Positions 35,162 to 44,571 of a DNA stretch of 64,000 nucleotides are shown in pieces (within the stretch, counting starts at the first letter, position 1; every line of letters starts with the position of its first letter). The notes under the pieces are model-generated. The model saw only the letters and a list, made by a program, of their open reading frames with translations, ran no database searches and was not told the DNA's origin. The stretch covers positions 24,197 through 88,196 of the forward strand of contig DAOPBR010000005.1 of assembly GCA_035395685.1 (NCBI GenBank), in the 5' to 3' direction. Made by a program: the position numbers and the translations under genes. The DNA comes from JAKJGA01 sp029554345. Its GTDB lineage: Bacteria; Spirochaetota; UBA4802; JAFGJZ01.

Positions 35162-36022
35162 ATGAAAGTATGTATCCCGAAATTATCAGGTTTTTGTCCC
35201 GGAGTGAAAACTGCAGAAAATAACCTGATGAATGAAAATAAAAAAAGGAAATTGGTAATAATCGGCAAACTTATTCACAATAACCGGTATATATCGTATC
35301 TATCGGATTTAGGAATTCAAACAACAAGCGATTATTCTGCAATTGATTCTGAATCTGTAGTAGTTATACGAACTCACGGAATCAATAGATTTACAGAGAA
35401 AGAAATAAGAAAACATCACGAAGTACTTGATTTAACTTGTTTTAAGGTTAAAAATCTTCAAAATAAAATATTAGAAAAATCAAAAGAAGGATTTCACATC
35501 ATTATAACAGGTAAAAAAAATCATCCCGAAGTTCAATCTCTTCTCAGTTATGCAGAAAATTCCGATGTTATTGAAGATGAAAATCTTGCAGATATTTTTT
35601 TTAGAAATAATAGAGATTCATTAATAAATAAAAAAGTTTTTATCTGCTCTCAAACAACAAGCTCAAGAGATCTCCTTGCAAAAACCGAAATATTGGCAAA
35701 AAAATATCTTCCTGACACTCAAATAGAGATATTTGATTCGATTTGCTCTATAACAGATCAAAGAGAAAAACAGGCGATTGAACTTCAGACTAAAGTTGAT
35801 GCTACTGTTGTTTTAGGCGATAAAGAATCTTCAAATGCCATGAAGCTGTTTAATAATCTTCACAAAATAAATAAAAATACATATTTTGCCTCTTCTACAG
35901 AAGAACTGCTTAAGATTTCTGAAGTTCTGGGAAATGCCGAGTCTATTCAGATAGTATCTTCATCTTCAACACCTAAGTTTGTTGAAGATGAGGCAGTCAA
36001 ATATTTTGAATCCATAGAATGA
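35162..36022 (+). CDS. ispH: 4-hydroxy-3-methylbut-2-enyl diphosphate reductase
   Basis: Final step of the MEP isoprenoid pathway, an iron-sulfur enzyme. 286 residues. Cluster ligands Cys12 (GFCPGV), Cys93 (DLTCFKV) and Cys195 (DSICSITDQRE) are present, with Glu123 in NHPEV as the acid residue and IGKLIHNNRYISYL for substrate binding. The HG of the usual AHG is in THG. The length is standard. A YiiX-like gene follows 12 bp later. No other MEP genes are in the window. Confidence 0.92.
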   Translation: MKVCIPKLSGFCPGVKTAENNLMNENKKRKLVIIGKLIHNNRYISYLSDLGIQTTSDYSAIDSESVVVIRTHGINRFTEKEIRKHHEVLDLTCFKVKNLQNKILEKSKEGFHIIITGKKNHPEVQSLLSYAENSDVIEDENLADIFFRNNRDSLINKKVFICSQTTSSRDLLAKTEILAKKYLPDTQIEIFDSICSITDQREKQAIELQTKVDATVVLGDKESSNAMKLFNNLHKINKNTYFASSTEELLKISEVLGNAESIQIVSSSSTPKFVEDEAVKYFESIE

Positions 36023-36034
36023 GGAGAAATAAAG

Positions 36035-37540
36035 ATGAAATACTTAATTCTTTTAACTTTAATATTTACCTATAATCACCAGTCAGGTTTATTTGCTCAA
36101 GCCGTTGAAAAAAATTATGAATCACTTTTCAATTCCGCCGAAAATACTGTTTTAGTTTCACGAAATGGAATGTATTCAATTATAAATTTTATTAAAAACA
36201 GCAATTCCGATGATTTATCTGATAAATCAGAAAAATCAGAACTGCCGGCAGAAAGTAAAAGAATTTGGCTGAAATCGGTATGGACTTCTTTTCTTGATTA
36301 TTTTTTTACAATTGAATCATTAGAAAACGAACTAAAAACAATTAAGACTTATTCCAGATATTCTGAATCAAGAATTTTCCATATTAAAAAGGCTATTTTT
36401 CTGACAAAATACCGTTTTGCTCTTGAATTCATAACTGAAATGGAAAAAGACACTGCATTTCATACCATTCTAAATGATAAAATTCCCGAAGAAGGTTTTC
36501 CTTCAGGATTATATTCCAAACTTAAATTCAATTATTTGAATGTGATGACGGCTACTGAGTTTGCTGCATATAATTCTCTTTCACTTAATTATGAAATACC
36601 AAAAAATAAACTTCTTATCTCAGCAATGGATGAAGATTCTAAATATTTATGGAATGCCGGCAAAGGGAAAGGAGAAATTCTTACCGCCAAAAATTCATTG
36701 CTGATAATAAAAGAAGGATTTAAAAAAGCTATTTTTCCTGTGCAGAAAAATATTTCTGAAACTGCCGGTGATATTAAAATATTACGTCATAACAAAAATC
36801 TTATTTCAAAAAAACAGATTGAACAGATTAAAAGTAATTTGTTGCCGGGTGACATTTTACTCGAAAGGAGGGAATGGTACTTAACTAATGCCGGCATTCC
36901 GGGTTTCTGGACACATGCGGCAATTTTTATCGGAACAGCTGAACAGAGAAAAAAATATTTTGATGATAATATTTCCGATGTTCTTGAAAATGGAAATTAT
37001 AACGATTTGGAATTATTGCTAAAAAATAAATATCCTTCCGCCTATTCAACCTCACTTAAACCCGATGAATCAGGTTATGAGCGCAGTGTTATTGAAGCAA
37101 TAAGCGAGGGTGTACTTTTCACATCACTAGAACATTCTGCAGACTGTGATTCAATTGCCGTTTTGAGGCCAAAACTCCCCAAGAATGAAATAGCAAAAGC
37201 AATCATAAAAGCCTACCATTACAGCGGCAGACCTTATGATTTCGATTTTAATTTTTTAACAGATTCTGCTCTTGTCTGCACTGAGCTGGTTTATAAATCA
37301 TATGAAACAGCAAATAACGGATCAGGCATACCTTTTATAATGGAAAATGTTGCGGGAAGAAAAATGCTTACAGCAAACGGAATTGCTAAAACTTTTGCAT
37401 CACAGAACGGCAGCAATAAAATATTTGATTTTGTTTTATTTTATGACGGAATAGAGTCAAAAAAAATATCGGTTCTAAATACAGAAAAAGAATTTATAAA
37501 AAGCATCAAGCGCGGAAAGTGGCATATCTTTATGCAATAA
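36035..37540 (+). CDS. Secreted YiiX/YebB-type permuted papain-like amidase
   Basis: 501 residues with a signal peptide. The N-terminal half is helical and unrecognised. The C-terminal domain matches permuted NlpC/P60-like (YiiX) proteins: LLPGDILLERREWY, the His in FWTHAAIFIG, and the nucleophile Cys in ALVCTELVYKSY. This family may cleave peptide or acyl bonds in cell-wall or lipid material; the substrate is unknown. AGGAG precedes the ATG, and the gene follows ispH on the same strand. Confidence 0.82.
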   Translation: MKYLILLTLIFTYNHQSGLFAQAVEKNYESLFNSAENTVLVSRNGMYSIINFIKNSNSDDLSDKSEKSELPAESKRIWLKSVWTSFLDYFFTIESLENELKTIKTYSRYSESRIFHIKKAIFLTKYRFALEFITEMEKDTAFHTILNDKIPEEGFPSGLYSKLKFNYLNVMTATEFAAYNSLSLNYEIPKNKLLISAMDEDSKYLWNAGKGKGEILTAKNSLLIIKEGFKKAIFPVQKNISETAGDIKILRHNKNLISKKQIEQIKSNLLPGDILLERREWYLTNAGIPGFWTHAAIFIGTAEQRKKYFDDNISDVLENGNYNDLELLLKNKYPSAYSTSLKPDESGYERSVIEAISEGVLFTSLEHSADCDSIAVLRPKLPKNEIAKAIIKAYHYSGRPYDFDFNFLTDSALVCTELVYKSYETANNGSGIPFIMENVAGRKMLTANGIAKTFASQNGSNKIFDFVLFYDGIESKKISVLNTEKEFIKSIKRGKWHIFMQ

Positions 37541-37544
37541 AAAA

Positions 37545-38780
37545 CTAAGATGTACGCTTCCTTACAGTAACTGATTTTATCGATCTGCTATCTGATTCAC
37601 TGATAGTAATTTCGCATCCTTCATATATGTATTTCTCTCCGGTTTTAGGAATTTTTCCGGAAAGCCACATTATAAAACCTGCTACTGTGTCATAATTTCT
37701 TTTGTCAATTTTCAAAGAAAATATCTTTTCAAAGATGTCAATATCAAGGGAAGCATCTACCAGGTATTTCCCTTTTGTAATTTCTGAAACAAAATCCTTG
37801 GACTCGTGTTCTCTAGTCTGAATTTCACCGAATATTTCTTCGGCAATATCTTCTCTTGTCGCAAGTCCTGTTACAGCTCCGTGTTCATTAACAACAAAAA
37901 CCATCATTATTCCATTGTTTAAAAATTCGTGATAAAGTTCATAAATTAATTTTGTTTCAGGAACATAAATTGCAGGTTTAATAACGCTTTTTATTGAAGT
38001 CGGATTCAAAAACAAATCTTTAAAACTAATATATCCAATAATATTATCCACCCTCTTTTCATAGACGGCAATTCTAGAAAAATGAGTTTTATCAATCATG
38101 CGGACAACGTCTTTTATGCTGTCCCCGGATTCTATTGAAACTATATCAATGGTTGGAGTCATTATTTCTTTAACCATAACTTCATTCATCTGAAGTATTT
38201 CATCAACATACTCTTTGTAATCGCGTTTTATCACACCGGTCTGTTCCCCGATTTTAAAAAAGAGACCAATTTCTTCACGAGAACGCAGAAATGATTTATC
38301 CGTAGACGTTTTAAATAATCTTTTTGCTATAGATGACAAAGATAATGATATAAAAACCAGAGGTTTTAAAACCGTTATAACAGCATTGATAACGTAAGAA
38401 AAAGAACATATAAAAAAAGAAGTTTTAGCACGAGCAAATATTTTCGGTGTTATTTCACCGAAAAGCAAAAGAAAAATGGTAAGTACAGCTGATATAACAA
38501 ATAATTCTTCAGGTTCAGTTTGGTAAAAAGTATTTGCAACATAAGCAACAAGAACCGTAGTTCCGATATTCGCAATATTGTTACCAATAAGAATTGCGGC
38601 AATAGCATTTTCAGATTTTTCTATTATCTTCAAAGCCATCAAGGCACCGAATTTTCTTTTTTCTGAAAGAGATTTGAGATGAAGTCTATTCGCCGACATC
38701 ACCGCAGTTTCTGACGCAGAAAAGAAAAAAGACATTAGGACAAAGCAGAGAATTGCAATTTCGTATATTAATTCAATCAT
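37545..38780 (-). CDS. CNNM/CorC-type transporter (copy 1)
   Basis: 411 residues: DUF21/CNNM membrane domain with FSASETAVMSANRLHLKSL, paired CBS domains (MTPTIDIVSIESG; IGYISFKDLF), and a C-terminal CorC/HlyC domain. The family is linked to magnesium or cobalt efflux and membrane ion balance. It overlaps the paralogous upstream gene by 8 bp. A tandem duplication of two dissimilar CNNM genes is common. Confidence 0.9.
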   Translation of the reverse strand: MIELIYEIAILCFVLMSFFFSASETAVMSANRLHLKSLSEKRKFGALMALKIIEKSENAIAAILIGNNIANIGTTVLVAYVANTFYQTEPEELFVISAVLTIFLLLFGEITPKIFARAKTSFFICSFSYVINAVITVLKPLVFISLSLSSIAKRLFKTSTDKSFLRSREEIGLFFKIGEQTGVIKRDYKEYVDEILQMNEVMVKEIMTPTIDIVSIESGDSIKDVVRMIDKTHFSRIAVYEKRVDNIIGYISFKDLFLNPTSIKSVIKPAIYVPETKLIYELYHEFLNNGIMMVFVVNEHGAVTGLATREDIAEEIFGEIQTREHESKDFVSEITKGKYLVDASLDIDIFEKIFSLKIDKRNYDTVAGFIMWLSGKIPKTGEKYIYEGCEITISESDSRSIKSVTVRKRTS

Positions 38781-40026
38781 TTACTTTTTCCAGCACTTCA
38801 ATAGTTTCAATTCTCTTTCTTCTGACACTTCTTACTCTCAGAATATGTCTATCTATAGCGACAACATCTCCTCTAAAAGGGAGTCTCTCAAGTTTTTCTA
38901 TTATAAAGCCCGCAATAGTTTCACTGTCATCTGTTTTAATAGATTCGGCAAATTCTGAATTGAAATCAACAATCTGCATATCTCCGGTTATTACCGAAAT
39001 TCCTTCACATGAACGGACTTCCGGTTTTATTTCTTCCCTTGATAAAGAAAATTTTTCACCCATTACTTCAGCAATCATGGAGGAAAGAGTTACAATCCCC
39101 ATCGTTCCGCCGTATTCATCGACTACAACAGCCATTTGAATGCGTTTTTCGATAAATGAATGAAGAAGTGACGACAATTCCTTTGTAGACGGAAAATGAT
39201 TCGGAGGTGTAAGAAGTTTGTTTATATTTTTTGCTTTTTTCAATCCGTAGTGATACGGAAGAAGATATCTATAATCAATAAAACCGACTATATTGTCTAT
39301 ATTATCCTTGAAAACCGGAATTCTCATGAATTTCTTTTTCATAAAAATCTGCATCGCTTTTTCAATACTTGTACCGTATTCGATTACAGTTATTTCATTC
39401 CGCGGAATCATTATACTTTGAGCTGTTTTTTTGGAAAGTTTGATTACATTGCGGATAAATTCAATTTCCGCAGGCTGTAAGGCTCCGTCATCTTTGCTTA
39501 TATCAAGCGCCGCATCAATTTCACCCTCTGTAATGTTAACGCTTTCAGAAAAATCAATTTTCAGTATTTTTATTACTGAATGCATTATGCCGAGAATAAG
39601 AAACCTTATAGGTGTTACAATAAAATGAAAAACATGAAAAGGTGATATAACGGCTTTTGCAAACCGAAGGCTGTTGTTTATTGCTACTACCTTCGGCATT
39701 ATTTCGCCGAATATTATGATTAAGGGAGTTGCTATAAGCATAGCGAAATAATGTCCATACTTCGGAGAAAAATCAATACATATCTCTGCAATTATTGTTG
39801 ATACGGATATGTTTACAAGCAGATTGCACAAAAGCAGTGAAATTAAAACTTTTTCGGGAGAAACCAGAATGCGGTATATTTTTTTTTCTTTGGCTGTACC
39901 GTTAGACATTCTGAATATATCGGCCTTACCGATAGAAAAAAGAGCTGTTTCAGAGCCTGAAAAAAATGCTGATAAAAAAAATAAAATTGGCAGAATAAAA
40001 TAAAAATACTCTGGAAAACCGTTCAC
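38773..40026 (-). CDS. CNNM/CorC-type transporter (copy 2)
   Basis: 417 residues with the same plan as its neighbour: DUF21 domain (FFSGSETALFSIGKADIFRM), CBS pair (SIMIPRNEITVIEYG; IVGFIDYRYLL; VVVDEYGGTMGIVT) and CorC/HlyC end. The start is a GTG that overlaps the HTH gene stop (TGA), so it depends on coupling. It lies within a long minus-strand run from pta to here. Confidence 0.9.
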   Translation of the reverse strand: MNGFPEYFYFILPILFFLSAFFSGSETALFSIGKADIFRMSNGTAKEKKIYRILVSPEKVLISLLLCNLLVNISVSTIIAEICIDFSPKYGHYFAMLIATPLIIIFGEIMPKVVAINNSLRFAKAVISPFHVFHFIVTPIRFLILGIMHSVIKILKIDFSESVNITEGEIDAALDISKDDGALQPAEIEFIRNVIKLSKKTAQSIMIPRNEITVIEYGTSIEKAMQIFMKKKFMRIPVFKDNIDNIVGFIDYRYLLPYHYGLKKAKNINKLLTPPNHFPSTKELSSLLHSFIEKRIQMAVVVDEYGGTMGIVTLSSMIAEVMGEKFSLSREEIKPEVRSCEGISVITGDMQIVDFNSEFAESIKTDDSETIAGFIIEKLERLPFRGDVVAIDRHILRVRSVRRKRIETIEVLEKVND

Positions 40027-40439
40027 CCTGCTGCTCCGTCAAAATCCGGAAAAAGTTTATCAGTTTTTTTCCTGAATATTTTAGCACATTCTTTTTTAAA
40101 CTCATGCGGCGGATCAATTTCACCTTTTTCAATCTTTGAAAGATAAGATGGAGAACATTTAAGCATAGCTGCGAGTTCTCTTTGAGTAATCCCCTTTTTT
40201 GTCCTTTCATTCCAAACCATGTTTGAATCAGATTCGACAATAACCTTTTTGGAAGGAGAAAAAAGAACGTTTAATTCTACCTCAAGATATTCAGCACAGC
40301 TTTTTTTAAATGATTCAGGTGCATCTATGCTGTCTCTTTCTATTTTACATAAGTATGACGGGGTTACTCCCATGGCTTTAGCCATGTCATTCTGCTTTAT
40401 TTTACGCATTCTTCTGTATTTTGAAATAGAATTTCCCAT
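40023..40439 (-). CDS. Tandem XRE-type helix-turn-helix regulator
   Basis: 138 residues from the ATG at 40439, one base after the M23 gene stop. Two XRE helix-turn-helix units follow each other and are alike: MGNSISKYRRMRKIKQNDMA with VTPSYLCKIERDSIDAP, then VWNERTKKGITQRELAAML with CSPSYLSKIEKGEIDPP, each ending in FKKxCA and LF. This looks like internal duplication giving one polypeptide with two DNA-binding modules. It lies between cell-wall genes and CNNM genes, whose expression it may control. Confidence 0.85.
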   Translation of the reverse strand: MGNSISKYRRMRKIKQNDMAKAMGVTPSYLCKIERDSIDAPESFKKSCAEYLEVELNVLFSPSKKVIVESDSNMVWNERTKKGITQRELAAMLKCSPSYLSKIEKGEIDPPHEFKKECAKIFRKKTDKLFPDFDGAAG

Positions 40440-40440
40440 A

Positions 40441-41277
40441 TCAGAATTCTTTATTTGCAATAAGAGTAAAATCCTTTACTGTTTCATTACCGGAATAATC
40501 AAGAGCCCTTACGGAAAAAGAATTTTCACCATTGTTCCATTTTATTCCGCTGACTAGATAAAAAGAAGAATTAAATATATCCTCGAATTTTCTTCCTGAT
40601 AATAGAAGCTGACCGTCTTTTGATACGATTTTATCAAATTTGATATCCAGGATAATTTTGCTGTTATGATAAACCTTCAATGCGTAAAGTCCGTGACGGT
40701 CACCTTTGTTTATCTCATCAAATGCTTTTATTAAGAGCGGTCTGTCTTTTGTAAGCCTGACAGTTGTTTTGTCTTTCACAATCATAATCTTTCCGTCAAT
40801 ATCAAAAGCAATATCCGAAATTACCGGCTGGCGTTTATCTTCAATCGGCTGAGCTAATGTAAACGGATTTATACTAGCCCAGTCTTTCGGCTGAATAATG
40901 CAGAAATGAATATGATTACCGAAACTTCTTCCGGTATTTGCATATTTTCCGATCGGCTCAGAAGTAACAGCTTTTTTTGCGCTATTGGAAGAATCATCAA
41001 GATGCAGATATTGAGAAATAAATGCATTGTGTGAAATAAATTTATAATTGCCGCTGCCGGTATAATCATCAAAAGGAAAAAGATCTTTATTCCACATATA
41101 AAGAAGTTCACCGTCTTCAACCGGAAATACATCATATGAAGAGCTGATCATATCAACCCCGTCATGAAGATGGTCGGGTCGGAATTCAGCAAAACTTGAA
41201 GTGACACGGCCGCTTTTAACAGGCCATGTGAAATAACTGATACAAAGAAGTGCCGGCAATAATAAAAATCTATTCAT
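40441..41277 (-). CDS. Secreted M23 (LytM) metallopeptidase
   Basis: 278 residues with an N-terminal hydrophobic signal. The M23 zinc site is intact: His and Asp in LHDGVDM and the HxH in GNHIHFCII. The C-terminal part (from about 150) is a beta-rich region of unknown role. It follows the class A PBP gene by 7 bp, suggesting joint work on peptidoglycan. Confidence 0.85.
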   Translation of the reverse strand: MNRFLLLPALLCISYFTWPVKSGRVTSSFAEFRPDHLHDGVDMISSSYDVFPVEDGELLYMWNKDLFPFDDYTGSGNYKFISHNAFISQYLHLDDSSNSAKKAVTSEPIGKYANTGRSFGNHIHFCIIQPKDWASINPFTLAQPIEDKRQPVISDIAFDIDGKIMIVKDKTTVRLTKDRPLLIKAFDEINKGDRHGLYALKVYHNSKIILDIKFDKIVSKDGQLLLSGRKFEDIFNSSFYLVSGIKWNNGENSFSVRALDYSGNETVKDFTLIANKEF

Positions 41278-41284
41278 ATGTTAG

Positions 41285-43522
41285 CTACTCCTCAGAAACA
41301 ATCTTTTTAGGTTCAGATGCTGAATCGGAATGGATTTCACAATATTCTCCGGGTTCCGTTCCGCTTAAAAATAATTCATCAGTTGCGGTTTCAGGGCAAA
41401 AGGCATTATCTTTCGGGACTTTTCCGCTGTCAAGACATATCGTCTGCTGCGAAATTCCGTCTTCGGGAATAATAAAATCAGATGGTTTTTCTTCAGAACA
41501 TGCTGCTGAAATATATCTGCCCCAGACCGGAGCACAAAGCGAACCTCCGCTTTTGCCGCGTCCGAGAGATATAGCTCCTTTGGTGTTTCCCATCCAAATA
41601 GCAGTTACAGAATCCGAAGTATATCCTACAAACCATGCATCATTGTAATTGGTTGAAGTTCCCGTCTTGCCTGCTGCCTGAAAATCAATTCTGTAAGCAG
41701 ATGTTACATATTGACCCGTACCGCCTTTTTTCAATACATACCTCAAAACATTTACTGTTACTGCGGCAGCTTGCGGTGAAATAATTTTCCCAAGTGAATT
41801 GCGTTTCTTCTCTATATATGTTTTTTCTTCTTCTTCTGCGTTCCAAACCATATTTCCGTTAAAATCCTTAACTGATTTTATTCCCCATGGTTTTACAAAA
41901 TCGCCGCCGTTGACAATAACGGCATGAAGTGTAGCATTTTCAAGCGGTGAAAGCTCATAAGTGCCAAGTGCCATTGATAAAGTTTTCTGAAACCGCTTAT
42001 CAGTTTCTGAACCTGATAATTCCAGAGAATCCTGAATATATTTTCTTACAGTAGAATATCCAGTTTTATCAAGAACTTTGACGGCAATTGTATTAATCGA
42101 ACGGACAAGAGCCTGGTGAATTGTTACATCTCCCGAATATGTTCCGCTATAATTTGCCGGAGAATATTTTCCGAATTTAACTTTTTCGTCTTTAATTATT
42201 GTTGCAGGTGTAATATCTTTATCTTCAAAAGCAGCACAATACACAAGCGGCTTAAATGACGAACCGGGCTGGCGCCGGCTCTGGCTTACGAGATCAAGCT
42301 GATTCTTTGAATTAAATTCAAATCCGCCCACATATGAAATAATTTCACCGGTTGAAGGATTTATTGAAACCAGGGCACCGCTCACAGCTTCAGGATATTT
42401 TCCGGAATAGCCGGAACGCAGTCTTGATACACCGTCAACAAGTGCATTACGTGCGATATCCTGCTTTCTTCCGTCTATTGTTGTATAAATGGAAAGTCCG
42501 CCTGAACGGAGCGAATCCTCACCGAATTTTTCAACGATTATTCTTCTGACATACTCGTTAAAATATGGTGCTCTGTTTATTCTATACATACTCATTCCGG
42601 AAGAAGCAATAAGCGAGGATTGAGCTTTTCCGTCATTATTAAACTTAACATCCCATTTATTAAGAAATTCCTTATAAAGAAAATCCGCTTTTTTTTCAGA
42701 AAAGAATCCAGCATCTGCAAGTGAATACAGTATAACATTTGTTTTTTTTACGGAATTGTTCAGATTATTCATCGGTGAATAATAAAGCGGGTTTGAAATA
42801 GTTGAAACTATCATAGCACATTCAGCAGTATTGCATTCTATAGCGCTTTTTCCGAAAAACATTTTTGATGCCGATTCTACTCCATAGGCGCCGTTTCCGA
42901 AATATATTAGATTAAGATACATCGACATAATATCATCTTTATCATACAGCTTTTCAATTTCGTATGCACAAAAAGCTTCATATATCTTTCGCTTTATACT
43001 TTTATCCATATCGGTAAAAAAGTTTTTAGCCAGCTGCTGGGTAACAGTACTTCCGCCTTGCGAAAAACTCAAACTGAAAACATTTTTCAAAACTGCCCTA
43101 AATATACCTTTTGGATTAATACCTTTATGTTTGTAGAAATCCCTGTCTTCGCTTGCTACAACGGCATTTATAATATCTTTCGGAATTGAATTAAAAGGAA
43201 TAAGTTCGCGTTTCTGATTAAAATATTCACCTATGATTTCCCCGTTTCTGTCATAGATTCTGCTCGGGACTTCGACAACCTTTTTGCCGACATCAATATC
43301 CGAAGCAGAATAAACAAGCCCGCGGTTGATATCTTCGGTTCTGTCAATAAGCTGTTTGTATTTTGCAAGCCGGTCCAGCGCAAGGGGCCTGTCACTTCGC
43401 CATTGCACGTAGACAAATGCGGCATAAGCCGAAAATAAAAGAAAAATACACGAAGGAATGACAACAAATACCAGAATTTTATGACGTTTAATAAAACTTA
43501 AAAGTGCAAAAATAAAATTCAT
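41285..43522 (-). CDS. Penicillin-binding protein 1A-type (transglycosylase/transpeptidase)
   Basis: 745 residues, bifunctional cell-wall synthase. Single N-terminal helix, GT51 domain (AVVASEDRDFYKHKG; GGSTVTQQLAKNFF; SKMFFGKSA), and transpeptidase with SSFK (RQPGSSFKPLVY), SIN and KTGTS motifs. Its ATG overlaps the rlmN stop (TAATG). Residues after the KTG box include a short tail (EEKPSDFIIPED onward) as in PBP1-type enzymes. Confidence 0.94.
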   Translation of the reverse strand: MNFIFALLSFIKRHKILVFVVIPSCIFLLFSAYAAFVYVQWRSDRPLALDRLAKYKQLIDRTEDINRGLVYSASDIDVGKKVVEVPSRIYDRNGEIIGEYFNQKRELIPFNSIPKDIINAVVASEDRDFYKHKGINPKGIFRAVLKNVFSLSFSQGGSTVTQQLAKNFFTDMDKSIKRKIYEAFCAYEIEKLYDKDDIMSMYLNLIYFGNGAYGVESASKMFFGKSAIECNTAECAMIVSTISNPLYYSPMNNLNNSVKKTNVILYSLADAGFFSEKKADFLYKEFLNKWDVKFNNDGKAQSSLIASSGMSMYRINRAPYFNEYVRRIIVEKFGEDSLRSGGLSIYTTIDGRKQDIARNALVDGVSRLRSGYSGKYPEAVSGALVSINPSTGEIISYVGGFEFNSKNQLDLVSQSRRQPGSSFKPLVYCAAFEDKDITPATIIKDEKVKFGKYSPANYSGTYSGDVTIHQALVRSINTIAVKVLDKTGYSTVRKYIQDSLELSGSETDKRFQKTLSMALGTYELSPLENATLHAVIVNGGDFVKPWGIKSVKDFNGNMVWNAEEEEKTYIEKKRNSLGKIISPQAAAVTVNVLRYVLKKGGTGQYVTSAYRIDFQAAGKTGTSTNYNDAWFVGYTSDSVTAIWMGNTKGAISLGRGKSGGSLCAPVWGRYISAACSEEKPSDFIIPEDGISQQTICLDSGKVPKDNAFCPETATDELFLSGTEPGEYCEIHSDSASEPKKIVSEE

Positions 43523-44571
43523 TATACCTCAATTATTTCACCGGATCCGCCGGTGTATTTTTTTCCTGCAAGCTGACCGCATCCTCCGGAAATATCAGAA
43601 CCTAGCGATTTTCTTACAATTATGGGAATATTCATGATCGAACAATACTGCATAAATTTTTCAATATCTTTTTTATCCGGACATTCTGGAGAATTAAGCG
43701 GTATTAAATTAAGCATCACGTGTGCAAACTTAAAAAGTTTCTTTATTTCTTCTGCGTTTTTCTTTGAGATATTATCTTTTCTCATGACATATTCAAGAGT
43801 CATACGGTTATATCCCGCAGCGGGATTTTTATTTATAAAATCGGCTACCTCTTTAATCGGATATTTATTCTCAACAGGCATGTTTATTTTACGCAATGCC
43901 GGGTCGCTGTCATTTAAAGAAATTGCAAGATTGAAAAGGTGTTTTTCATTTACGTATCTCTTGATTGCAGGAAGAATACCGCATGTTGAAATTGTAATTT
44001 TTCTGACCGATATATGAAAACCGAAGCTGTAATTCATTATATTAGCGGCTTTAATCACATTGTCATAATTATTGAAAGGTTCACCCATTCCCATAAAAAC
44101 TATGTTATTATTCAAAAGCCCGGTAGCTCTTCTGACATGAATTATCTGATCAAGAATTTCTGCAACGGAAAGGCTGCGTATAAAACCGATCTTTGCGGTT
44201 GAACAGAAGGTACATCCCATTGCGCACCCTATCTGGCTTGAAATACATATAGTCAATCGTCCATCATCGTTTGCCTCATTACGGAGAAGAACCGATTCAA
44301 TAAAGTGCCCGTCTTCGGTTTTGAACAAAAATTTTTCAGTTCCGTCTATCTTTGAAAGCAGTCTTTCCTCAAGTATCAAAGGAGATACAGAAAATTCCTC
44401 AGTCAATTTTGATCTAAGATCTTTTGAATAATTGCTCATTTCATCGAATGATGATACATTTTTCGCGTAAAGCCATGAAAAAAGCTGGCGGGCACGATAA
44501 CGTGCCTCGCCTAGTCTTTCAAAAATATCTTCAGCTTCTTCGAGATAGTAATTTTTTATGGAATCTTTCAT
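43522..44571 (-). CDS. rlmN: 23S rRNA/tRNA (adenine-C2)-methyltransferase RlmN
   Basis: Radical SAM enzyme that methylates A2503 of 23S rRNA and A37 of tRNAs. 349 residues. The cluster motif CxxxCxxC reads GCAMGCTFC. The second catalytic Cys, near residue 337, lies in SGGCGQLAG. MGMGEPFNNYDNV is a family hallmark. It begins the base after the ackA stop. The pta-ackA-rlmN-pbp-M23-HTH-CNNM run is minus strand with little or no gap. Confidence 0.94.
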   Translation of the reverse strand: MKDSIKNYYLEEAEDIFERLGEARYRARQLFSWLYAKNVSSFDEMSNYSKDLRSKLTEEFSVSPLILEERLLSKIDGTEKFLFKTEDGHFIESVLLRNEANDDGRLTICISSQIGCAMGCTFCSTAKIGFIRSLSVAEILDQIIHVRRATGLLNNNIVFMGMGEPFNNYDNVIKAANIMNYSFGFHISVRKITISTCGILPAIKRYVNEKHLFNLAISLNDSDPALRKINMPVENKYPIKEVADFINKNPAAGYNRMTLEYVMRKDNISKKNAEEIKKLFKFAHVMLNLIPLNSPECPDKKDIEKFMQYCSIMNIPIIVRKSLGSDISGGCGQLAGKKYTGGSGEIIEV

